NCBI GenBank assembly: GCA_902462525.1
Contig: CABQCA010000040.1
Coordinates: 1-15,607, forward strand
From: an uncultured Porphyromonadaceae bacterium
Lineage (GTDB): Bacteria; Bacteroidota; Bacteroidia; Bacteroidales; Muribaculaceae
Length of the DNA stretch: 15,607 nucleotides
Direction: 5' to 3'
Below are positions 1-5,676 of this stretch, in pieces. A model generated the notes under the pieces. It was not told the DNA's origin and made no database searches. It was given only the letters and a program-made list of their open reading frames with translations. The translations under genes were made by a program, and so were the position numbers. Numbering within the stretch: position 1 is the first letter of the stretch; every line of letters begins with the position of its first letter.

Positions 1-1
1 G

Positions 2-391
2 ACGCTGCTGTGCGACCGCTGTCTCGACGACCTCATCTTCCCCATCGATGCCACATATCATATAGTGGTGAAGTACGGCGAGGACTACAACGACGACAAC
101 GACGAAGTGCTTGAGATACCTCAGGGCGACGCCTACCTCAACGTGGCTTATATGATCTACGACACCGTAGTACTCGCCATTCCCATAAAGCACGTTCATC
201 CGCAGGGCAAATGCAACCGGCAGATGAGCGCACTGCTGAAAAAGCATCGCGCCACAGGCGAGGATGCCGACCTTGAGAACCAGCTCATGGACGAAATGGA
301 CACAATGGACGACGCCCCTGCCGAAACGCCCACCGACCCCCGCTGGGACGCCCTGCGCAAGCTCGGCTCCTCCGACAGCACCGACGAATAA
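2..391 (+). CDS. DUF177/YceD family protein, 3' part
   Basis: The reading frame is open from the first bases of the window, so the 5' end is missing; 129 codons plus a TAA stop are visible. The visible start contains a C-x2-C-L motif (LLCDRCLDDL), the conserved signature of the YceD/DUF177 family, followed by an acidic stretch rich in Asp and Glu. The C-terminal tail is acidic and looks disordered. The next gene is rpmF, 32 bases downstream; YceD-like genes sit immediately before rpmF in very many bacteria. In other bacteria and plants the family is linked to 23S rRNA accumulation, but its biochemical role is not well settled. Family assignment is fairly sure from motif plus context; function is inference. 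Confidence 0.85.
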   Translation, partial: TLLCDRCLDDLIFPIDATYHIVVKYGEDYNDDNDEVLEIPQGDAYLNVAYMIYDTVVLAIPIKHVHPQGKCNRQMSALLKKHRATGEDADLENQLMDEMDTMDDAPAETPTDPRWDALRKLGSSDSTDE

Positions 392-423
392 AATATAAAC
401 CAAGAAGATAATTTAATAAGACA

Positions 424-609
424 ATGGCACATCCTAAACGCAAGCAATCGAAGACCCGCACCGCCAAGCGCCGCACCCATGACAAGGCTGTGGCCCCCAC
501 ACTGGCACTCTGCCCCAACTGCGGTGCATGGCACATCTATCACACTGTCTGCGGCGAATGCGGCTACTACCGCGGCAAGCAGGCTATTGTGAAAGACGAA
601 GCCATCTAA
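424..609 (+). CDS. rpmF: 50S ribosomal protein L32
   Basis: This 61-residue protein has the standard L32 start (MAHPKRKQSKTRTAKRR), a very basic N-terminal tail that inserts into ribosomal RNA. A zinc ribbon follows with cysteines at 30, 33, 43 and 46 (C-x2-C, nine residues, C-x2-C). All four cysteines are present, so this is the zinc-binding form. It is a structural protein of the large subunit near the peptidyl transferase centre. It lies 32 bases after the DUF177 gene and is probably cotranscribed with it; no terminator is visible between them. The common neighbour plsX is absent here, and fabH follows after a 199-base structured spacer. Confidence 0.98.
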   Translation: MAHPKRKQSKTRTAKRRTHDKAVAPTLALCPNCGAWHIYHTVCGECGYYRGKQAIVKDEAI

Positions 610-670
610 CAAGCGGCTGCCTACCGACAGTCCCACTTTCACATTACACTACAAGACCTTATCGGGCAAT

Positions 671-748
671 CCGGAGCCAAGCTCCGGCTTCCGCATACCG
701 GAGGCACCGGCTGCAGAGAAATGCCGGCGCCCCCGTTCCCGTATGCGG
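671..748 (+). other. Structured spacer between rpmF and fabH
   Basis: The 199-base gap between rpmF and fabH contains nested inverted repeats. CCGGAGC (671-677) pairs with GCTCCGG (681-687) across a 3-base loop. CCGCATAC (691-698) pairs with GTATGCGG (741-748), and inside it GGC-A-CCGGC (703-711) pairs with GCCGG-C-GCC (723-731) with one opposed mismatch. There is no T-run after the helices, so it does not look like an intrinsic terminator. It could be a folded leader of fabH, an RNA processing site, or a REP-like insertion. No known riboswitch class was recognised. Confidence 0.5.
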
Positions 749-808
749 GACACGGCACCGCCGCCAGCTCTCCGAGGTCTTCACTATCAAACACTAAGTA
801 ACTCAGCA

Positions 809-1795
809 ATGCTACACGCTCGCATTTCGGGTATCGCTTCATTCCTTCCCGACGACATCCTCGACAACGAGATGCTCTCGAAGATGGTAGATACAAACGA
901 CGAATGGATTACCACACGGGTGGGAATCAAAAAACGCCATATTCTGCGCATCGAAGGCGCCGGCTCTTCTTACATGGGCATCAAAGCCGTCGACAAACTC
1001 CTCGCATCGACAGGCACCGCACCGGAGGACGTCGATGTCCTTGTGTGCGCCACCTCGAACCCCGACTACCGCTTCCCCTCCACGGGATCGGTGATAGTGG
1101 AAGGCTGCGGCCTCAAGAACGCATATTCCTACGACATGGAAGCGGCCTGCGCCGGTTTCCTCGTAGCCCTTCAGGAAGCGAGAGCCTATGTATGCTCGGG
1201 CATATATAAGAAAGTTGTAGTGGTAGCAACTGAGAAAATGTCGTCGATGGTCGACTACACCGACCGCTCCACCTGCCCGCTCTTCGGCGACGGCGCCGCA
1301 GCAGTACTGGTAGAGCCTACCGACGACGAATCAAAGGGCATCATCGACGCCGTGTTCCACGTCGACGGCTGGGGCCGCGACCATCTGCTGATGAAAGCCG
1401 GCGGCTCGGTGAAACCCACTACCCACGAAACTGTCGACGCACGCGAGAATGTCCTCTTCCAGGACGGACGCGCCGTCTACAAGCATGCAGTGACAAATAT
1501 GCTCACTTCGAGCCTCGACGTGATGAACCGCAACAATCTCACCGTCGACGATGTGGCTTACCTCATACCTCACCAGGCGAACCTGCGAATCATCGAGGCC
1601 GTGGCTCAGCGCGCCAATTTCCCGATGGAGAAAGTGCTTGTCAACATACAGCACACCGGCAACACCTCGGCAGCATCTATTCCCATCTGCCTCGACGAAT
1701 ACAAGGATACACTTAAGAAAGGCGACAAGCTGATTCTCACAGCTTTCGGCGCCGGCTTCACATGGGGCGCCATGTATCTGGTGTGGGACATGTAA
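809..1795 (+). CDS. fabH: Beta-ketoacyl-ACP synthase III
   Basis: FabH condenses acetyl-CoA (or a branched acyl-CoA primer) with malonyl-ACP to start type II fatty-acid synthesis in the cytoplasm. The protein is 328 residues, the usual size. The catalytic triad is visible: Cys114 in EAACAGF, His255 in IPHQAN and Asn285 in HTGNTSAAS. The C-terminal glycine-rich segment FGAGFTWG (313-320) is also typical. I chose ATG 809 rather than the in-frame ATG at 743 because MLHARISGIASFLPDDILDN aligns with the normal FabH N-terminus, and the longer form would run through the palindromic spacer. A hairpin terminator follows the stop. Bacteroidota FabH often uses branched primers, but primer choice cannot be read from this sequence. 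Confidence 0.96.
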   Translation: MLHARISGIASFLPDDILDNEMLSKMVDTNDEWITTRVGIKKRHILRIEGAGSSYMGIKAVDKLLASTGTAPEDVDVLVCATSNPDYRFPSTGSVIVEGCGLKNAYSYDMEAACAGFLVALQEARAYVCSGIYKKVVVVATEKMSSMVDYTDRSTCPLFGDGAAAVLVEPTDDESKGIIDAVFHVDGWGRDHLLMKAGGSVKPTTHETVDARENVLFQDGRAVYKHAVTNMLTSSLDVMNRNNLTVDDVAYLIPHQANLRIIEAVAQRANFPMEKVLVNIQHTGNTSAASIPICLDEYKDTLKKGDKLILTAFGAGFTWGAMYLVWDM

Positions 1796-1822
1796 TGGCC
1801 CGTGGCCGTTAAACTCTTACAG

Positions 1823-1852
1823 AGATAGCACTTTTTGAGTGCTATCTTTGTT
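1823..1852 (+). terminator. Intrinsic terminator of fabH
   Basis: AGATAGCACT (1823-1832) and AGTGCTATCT (1838-1847) form a perfect 10-bp stem with a 5-base loop, followed by a short T-rich tract (TTTGTT). It lies 27 bases after the fabH stop. The 3' arm and tail also spell TATCTTTG (1843-1850), which matches the -7 box of Bacteroidota promoters, but no convincing -33 TTTG lies at the right distance upstream. Confidence 0.8.
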
Positions 1853-1868
1853 ATATTGATACATTCTA

Positions 1869-2831
1869 ATGTATGATCACCTCATGGAAGAAAACAAAAA
1901 CAATCAGGCCCTGACTGCGGACGACGAACAGAATCTGCCCGAAGTACCGTTTCATCGCTCGGGCTTTGTCAATATCGTAGGCAACCCCAATGTAGGTAAG
2001 TCGACGCTGATGAATGTGCTTGTGGGCGAGCGCATAAGCATCATCACCAGCAAAGCTCAGACCACCCGCCACCGCATAATGGGCATAGTGAACACTCCGG
2101 GCTACCAGATAGTGTTCTCCGACACCCCGGGAGTGCTCAAGCCCAAATACAAGATGCAGGAAGGCATGCTGGCCTTCAGCGAAGGAGCCCTCACCGATGC
2201 CGACGTACTTGTCTATGTGACCGACGTGGTCGAAGATCCGGTCAAGAACTCCGACTATCTCGCCAAAGTCGCCAGGGAACCGATCCCCGTGCTCCTCGTA
2301 ATCAATAAAATCGACACTCTCAGTAACAGCGCCGACCTCGAAGGCATTGTGGCCCGCTGGAACGAACTGCTGCCGAACGCCGAGATATTTCCCATATCGG
2401 CCAAGGAACGCTTCAATGTCGACAACCTGATGCGCCGCATAGTGGAGTTGTTGCCTGTGGGCGAGCCATACTTCGGCAAAGACGCGCTTACCGACAAACC
2501 GGCGCGCTTCTTCGTCACCGAGATAATCCGCGAAAAAATCCTGCTCAACTACGAAAAGGAAGTGCCCTACTCTACCGAAGTGATAGTGGAGAAATTCGAA
2601 GAGAAAGAAAACTCAATCCACATCATGGCCGTAGTCTATGTAGAGCGCGACAGCCAGAAAGGCATAATCATCGGCAAAGGGGGCGCATCTCTCAAGAAAG
2701 TGGGCACACAGGCACGCCACGACATAGAGACCTTCTTCGGCAAAAGCGTATATCTCGAAATTTTCGTCAAAGTAGAGCCAAACTGGCGAAACCGCGAAAA
2801 CAAGCTCCGCGAATTCGGATACATCGAGTAG
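1869..2831 (+). CDS. era: GTPase Era
   Basis: Era is an essential GTPase that binds the 3' end of 16S rRNA and assists 30S subunit maturation. Counting from ATG 1869 (320 residues), the P-loop GNPNVGKST is at 38-46, the G3 motif DTPG at 85-88, the G4 motif NKID at 146-149 and the G5 SAK at 177-179. A C-terminal KH RNA-binding domain carries IIIGKGG (266-272), and the protein ends with NWRNRENKLREFGYIE. An N-terminal extension of about 30 mostly polar residues precedes the G domain. The in-frame ATG at 1884 (MEENKNN) is an equally plausible start and would give 315 residues. The octamer repeat array begins directly at the stop codon, and der follows. Confidence 0.96.
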   Translation: MYDHLMEENKNNQALTADDEQNLPEVPFHRSGFVNIVGNPNVGKSTLMNVLVGERISIITSKAQTTRHRIMGIVNTPGYQIVFSDTPGVLKPKYKMQEGMLAFSEGALTDADVLVYVTDVVEDPVKNSDYLAKVAREPIPVLLVINKIDTLSNSADLEGIVARWNELLPNAEIFPISAKERFNVDNLMRRIVELLPVGEPYFGKDALTDKPARFFVTEIIREKILLNYEKEVPYSTEVIVEKFEEKENSIHIMAVVYVERDSQKGIIIGKGGASLKKVGTQARHDIETFFGKSVYLEIFVKVEPNWRNRENKLREFGYIE

Positions 2832-2878
2832 TCAGGCTGACAGGCTGACAAGCTGTTAGGCTGTTAAGCTGTCAGGAA
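2831..2878 (+). repeat. Octamer tandem-repeat array after era
   Basis: Starting at the last base of the era stop codon, five 8-base units follow without gaps: GTCAGGCT, GACAGGCT, GACAAGCT, GTTAGGCT, GTTAAGCT, and then a degenerate sixth (GTCAGGAA). Read in another register, the units are RGCTGACA or RGCTGTTA. The same unit in the same orientation relative to the upstream gene occurs after rubrerythrin (9857-9944). Eight is not a multiple of three and the array lies outside the reading frame. I know of no named family for it. Confidence 0.85.
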
Positions 2879-2908
2879 CGTAAGTACTATTCAAAGTTTT
2901 GCCATCGC

Positions 2909-2928
2909 GGGCGCAAAATATTGCGCCC
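2909..2928. repeat. REP-like palindrome upstream of der
   Basis: GGGCGCAA (2909-2916) and TTGCGCCC (2921-2928) form a perfect 8-bp stem with a 4-base AATA loop, 37 bases before the der start. There is no T-run on either side, so it is unlikely to be an intrinsic terminator. It resembles short GC-rich palindromes scattered between Bacteroidales genes, but this cannot be confirmed from one copy. Confidence 0.6.
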
Positions 2929-2965
2929 CTACTACAAACTCAAAAACAATTCACCATACAAAAAA

Positions 2966-4285
2966 ATGGGACAACTCGTAGCTATCGTCGGACGCCCCAA
3001 TGTGGGAAAATCGACACTCTTCAACCGCCTCACCCAGACACGCACCGCCATAACCGACCCCACCGCCGGCACTACCCGCGACCGCCAGTACGGCAAAGTC
3101 GACTGGAACGGCAAGGAGTTCTCTATCGTCGATACCGGCGGCTGGGTTGTAAACTCCGACGACATCTTTGAATCGGAAATCAACAAACAGGTGCAGCTCG
3201 CAATCGAGCAGGCCGACGAAATCCTCTTCGTAGTCGACGCCATGAACGGTGTCACCGACCTCGACGACCATGTGGCGGCCATACTGCGCCGCTCGCGCAA
3301 GCCGGTGATACTTGTTGCCAACAAGGTCGACTCGAACGAGTGGATATACAATCTGCCGGAGTTCTACAAACTCGGCCTCGGCGACCCCTATCCCGTGTCG
3401 GCTGTCAACGGCTACGGCACCGGCGACCTCCTCGACGATGTAGTGTCGAAACTTCCGGAAGCCGATCCCGACGCACAGGCCGTGCTCGACGAAATACCCA
3501 AGTTCGCCATCGTCGGCCGTCCCAACGCCGGCAAATCGTCGCTCATCAACGCTTTCATAGGCGCCGACCGGCATATCGTCACCGACATAGCAGGCACAAC
3601 CCGCGACTCCATCTATACACGCTACAATAAATTCGGCCTCGACTTCTATATCGTCGATACCGCCGGCATACGCAAGAAGAACAAGGTGAACGAGGACATC
3701 GAGTACTATTCGGTGATCCGTTCGATCCGCGCCATCGAAGCCTCCGACGTGTGCATACTCATGATCGATGCCACACGCGGCATTGAGGCCCAGGACGCAA
3801 GCATCTTCTCCCTGATTCAGAAGAACAAGAAAGGCCTTGTTGTAGTAGTGAACAAATGGGACCTCGCCGAAGATAAATCGCCGGCCGCCATCCGCCATTA
3901 CGAAGAGGCTATCCGCGCCCGCTTCGCACCATTCTCCGACTTCCCCATCATCTTCACCTCGGCTATCACCAAGCAGCGCATATTCAAGGTTCTCGAAACC
4001 GCCGTGCAGGTCTACGAGAACCGTCACCGCGTAGTTCCGACCTCACAGCTCAACAACACGCTTCAGGAAGACATCGCCGCCTATCCGCCACCAAGCAACA
4101 AAGGCAAATTTATAAAAATCAAATACATTACGATGCTCAAAGGCTCTGAGGTGCCTACTTTCATTTTCTTCTGCAACCTGCCGCAATGGGTGAAAGAACC
4201 TTACCGCCGCTATCTCGAAAACAAAATACGCGAGCACTGGAACTTCACCGGCACACCCATCAACGTTTTCATGCGCGAAAAATAA
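2966..4285 (+). CDS. der: Ribosome biogenesis GTPase Der (EngA)
   Basis: Der has two GTPase domains in tandem and acts in 50S subunit assembly. In this 439-residue protein, domain 1 shows GRPNVGKST (9-17), DTGG (56-59) and NKVD (119-122). Domain 2 shows GRPNAGKSS (184-192), DTAG (231-234) and NKWD (296-299). A C-terminal KH-like domain occupies about 355-439. I chose ATG 2966 because MGQLVAIVGRPNVGKST is the normal Der beginning; the longer in-frame start at 2921 lies inside the REP-like palindrome. All motifs are intact. The gene is followed four bases later by a strong terminator. Era and Der side by side form a small ribosome-maturation pair. Confidence 0.97.
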   Translation: MGQLVAIVGRPNVGKSTLFNRLTQTRTAITDPTAGTTRDRQYGKVDWNGKEFSIVDTGGWVVNSDDIFESEINKQVQLAIEQADEILFVVDAMNGVTDLDDHVAAILRRSRKPVILVANKVDSNEWIYNLPEFYKLGLGDPYPVSAVNGYGTGDLLDDVVSKLPEADPDAQAVLDEIPKFAIVGRPNAGKSSLINAFIGADRHIVTDIAGTTRDSIYTRYNKFGLDFYIVDTAGIRKKNKVNEDIEYYSVIRSIRAIEASDVCILMIDATRGIEAQDASIFSLIQKNKKGLVVVVNKWDLAEDKSPAAIRHYEEAIRARFAPFSDFPIIFTSAITKQRIFKVLETAVQVYENRHRVVPTSQLNNTLQEDIAAYPPPSNKGKFIKIKYITMLKGSEVPTFIFFCNLPQWVKEPYRRYLENKIREHWNFTGTPINVFMREK

Positions 4286-4288
4286 CAG

Positions 4289-4317
4289 AAAAAGCAACCC
4301 TCAGGGGTTGCTTTTTG
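4289..4317 (+). terminator. Intrinsic terminator of der
   Basis: AAAAGCAACCC with one further A (4289-4300) pairs with GGGTTGCTTTTT (4305-4316) across a TCAG loop. It is an AT-flanked 12-bp stem ending in a T-run immediately after the der stop. The A-run on the left means the hairpin could also act on the minus strand. Confidence 0.92.
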
Positions 4318-4396
4318 TATAGTGTTCCTGAATAGGACGAAAGTTCTATGGGATATATCCGCCGGCATCGCTGTGAAAATCTTCAAATGAGACCAA

Positions 4397-4529
4397 AGAG
4401 GCTGTCGCAGAACCATTGATTTTCATGAATCGCAGGGACATCGCCTTGCGATGCGACGTGGTTATCAGCTGATTAATTCAACAGGCCAAAGGCATGACCC
4501 TACAATTTCCGGGTTCTGCGACACCCTCT
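4397..4529. mobile_element. 133-bp inverted-repeat element, MITE-like
   Basis: The left end AGAGGCTGTCGCAGAACC (4397-4414) and the reverse complement of 4512-4529 (AGAGGGTGTCGCAGAACC) agree at 17 of 18 positions. The 97 bases between them contain no convincing gene, but do contain a small hairpin, CATCGC-CTT-GCGATG (4439-4453). Terminal repeats beginning GAGG-TGTC are reminiscent of insertion-sequence ends common in Bacteroidota. No transposase is present and I could not see a clear target-site duplication in the flanks. It is best read as a non-autonomous element or an internally deleted insertion sequence. Confidence 0.65.
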
Positions 4530-4561
4530 CTGCTTAAAGATTATATGGTTTGGGGCAGCGC

Positions 4562-5182
4562 CTATTCATTGAGAAAAAGCCGCTTCACCACAGCGGAACT
4601 ACAGAAACGCCGGCGGCTGAGAGTCAGCGACAGCCACGGACGCGACGAGGGCCTGTTCACGACTTTGAATCCAATTCCCTCAAGGAAGCGCAAAGCGGAG
4701 ATATTGCGGCGGTAGACGCGGGAGGTGACGCGGACTCCCATACACAGTGCGGCATCAATAACAATACATGAAGCCAGAAATTTCGCTGTCGAAGAGCCAA
4801 AGCCCTGATGCCATGCTCCGCCGTGAAATTCGATACTGTCGCACAACACATCGTCGTGCCGACGGATGAGAATCCAACCGAAAGGCTCAGATGCATCGGG
4901 GCGTTCGAGAATGAATGCTTTGCATGTATCTTTTTCGGAAGCAAGATATCGGTTAAGGGCAATATCGCTATCTATGTCAGAGAAAATATTCCTCCAATGG
5001 CCAGGTGTAAAGCGGGCGACAACTATATCGCAGGACCGTTTAGGTCTGACGCATACGCCGCCGCGTGTGAACGGACCCGACAGACAGTCCCATCGCGAGA
5101 GGGAGTATCTGCCGGAACCTGTGTCTGAATGTTTACTTCTGACGGCGGTAGCTGTCATAGCTGTTTTTGGCACGCTCCACAA
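4562..5182 (-). CDS. GNAT-like N-acetyltransferase, start uncertain
   Basis: The C-terminal two thirds look like a GNAT fold. SIEFHGGAWHQGFGSSTAKFL (about 116-136, counted from 5182) fits beta-4 and the acetyl-CoA pyrophosphate loop, and NISALRFLEGIGFKVV (160-175) fits the C-terminal GNAT motif. Such enzymes move an acetyl group from acetyl-CoA to an amine; the substrate here is unknown. The start is a problem. The only in-frame ATGs (5182 and 5158) lie inside the 79-residue gene upstream, and about 50 residues after them are not typical of GNATs. A non-ATG start near 5080-5040, or N-terminal decay, is possible. The stop lies 33 bases from the inverted-repeat element. Confidence is moderate for the fold and low for the exact start. 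Confidence 0.6.
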   Translation of the reverse strand: MWSVPKTAMTATAVRSKHSDTGSGRYSLSRWDCLSGPFTRGGVCVRPKRSCDIVVARFTPGHWRNIFSDIDSDIALNRYLASEKDTCKAFILERPDASEPFGWILIRRHDDVLCDSIEFHGGAWHQGFGSSTAKFLASCIVIDAALCMGVRVTSRVYRRNISALRFLEGIGFKVVNRPSSRPWLSLTLSRRRFCSSAVVKRLFLNE

Positions 5183-5372
5183 AGGTTTTAGCCTGCTCTA
5201 CAGCACCCTTCTGAGCCTCAATGGCCGATTTTGGACTGCCGCTGGCACGCATTTTAGCCAATTTTTCGCGTTCAGTGGCAAGACGCTTCTTCGCACCCTC
5301 TAACTGATTTTTGTAAGCCGCAAGCTGAGAATCGCCTGAACGGCCTGACGAGCTTGAATTATTTGCTCCCAT
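5133..5372 (-). CDS. Small coiled-coil protein, 79 residues
   Basis: I do not recognise this gene. The protein has a Ser/Asn/Gly-rich N-terminus (residues 1-15), then a long, highly charged helix rich in Lys, Ala, Glu and Gln. The helix has heptad-like spacing, is broken near 44-49 by ASGSPKS, and resumes to the end: a probable helical hairpin. There is no signal peptide, membrane segment or cysteine. It is basic and probably cytoplasmic, and may bind nucleic acid or oligomerise, but that is inference. The codon usage and protein-like composition suggest it is real. It follows the candidate RNA and may be transcribed by read-through from the promoter at 5615-5646. It overlaps the longest form of the GNAT-like gene by 50 bases. 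Confidence 0.65.
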   Translation of the reverse strand: MGANNSSSSGRSGDSQLAAYKNQLEGAKKRLATEREKLAKMRASGSPKSAIEAQKGAVEQAKTFVERAKNSYDSYRRQK

Positions 5373-5472
5373 GGTATAATGTTATTTGGCCGGCTGACTG
5401 ATAGTACGGGCGTCTGTATATGGCAAAACACATTTTTCACGCAGAGGCAACCATCAAGCTGCCGGCAGGTTG

Positions 5473-5610
5473 AAAAAAGAGTTCTGCAAGACGGGACGCA
5501 GAAAAAAACGATCTCAAGTCAGACGAAGGGAGCCGTCCCACTGCTTTCAGTGATGCCACCGAATTGCCAAGGCAGTGTACCTTCGCGACAGCCGCACAGC
5601 GACTGTTTGC
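5473..5610 (-). ncRNA. Candidate structured RNA or long leader
   Basis: A consensus promoter (5615-5646, minus strand) points into this stretch, which has no convincing coding frame. On the RNA strand the first helix is ACAGTCGC-TGT-GCGGCTGT (5606-5588, 8 bp including one G-U pair). Next, CGAAGG (5585-5580) pairs with CCTTCG (5529-5524) and encloses CACTGC (5577-5572) paired with GCAGTG (5544-5539). A T7 run lies at 5508-5502. It is followed by TTCTGC-loop-GCAGAA and a T6 run at 5478-5473, a plausible terminator. The transcript would be about 110-138 nt. It could be a free small RNA (a 6S-like RNA is one possibility) or a leader controlling the 79-residue gene. It does not match SRP RNA, tmRNA or RNase P signatures. 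Confidence 0.45.
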
Positions 5611-5614
5611 ACCG

Positions 5615-5646
5615 CAAAAATAAATAATCAATCGTTAATCGCCAAA
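5615..5646 (-). promoter_or_regulatory. Bacteroidota promoter for the candidate RNA
   Basis: On the minus strand TTTG (5646-5643), 20 bases, then TATTTTTG (5622-5615) match the Bacteroidota sigma-ABfr pattern TTTG-N19-21-TAnnTTTG exactly. It begins about 30 bases after the stop of the symporter gene, so it starts a new transcript rather than serving that operon. The expected start site is near 5610. Confidence 0.75.
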
Positions 5647-5676
5647 TTTTAGAGACAAAAAATCATATACTTCGAA

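Noticed and set aside
2831..2878. Octamer array as a CRISPR
   Set aside because: Units are contiguous 8-mers with no spacers, and no cas genes are present.
2951..4027. 358-codon open frame on the minus strand opposite der
   Set aside because: It is antisense to an intact, motif-complete der gene and has no recognisable domain. Frames like this arise because GAC/GTC-rich codon use leaves the reverse strand free of stops.
4346..4426. 26-codon minus-strand frame ending in HSDAGGYIP, running out of the left end of the inverted-repeat element
   Set aside because: It looks protein-like for a few residues, but is too short to support and starts inside the element; at most a gene remnant.
4808..5303. 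Plus-strand frames of 106 and 145 codons
   Set aside because: They are opposite the GNAT-like and coiled-coil genes, which have better protein character.
5502..5610. Candidate RNA as SRP RNA, tmRNA or RNase P RNA
   Set aside because: The conserved core sequences of those RNAs (for example the GGAAG and GCAGC loop of SRP RNA) are not present.
5437..5631. 64-codon minus-strand frame in the candidate RNA region
   Set aside because: Its ATG lies within the promoter elements, the translation has no protein-like pattern, and the helices explain the sequence better.
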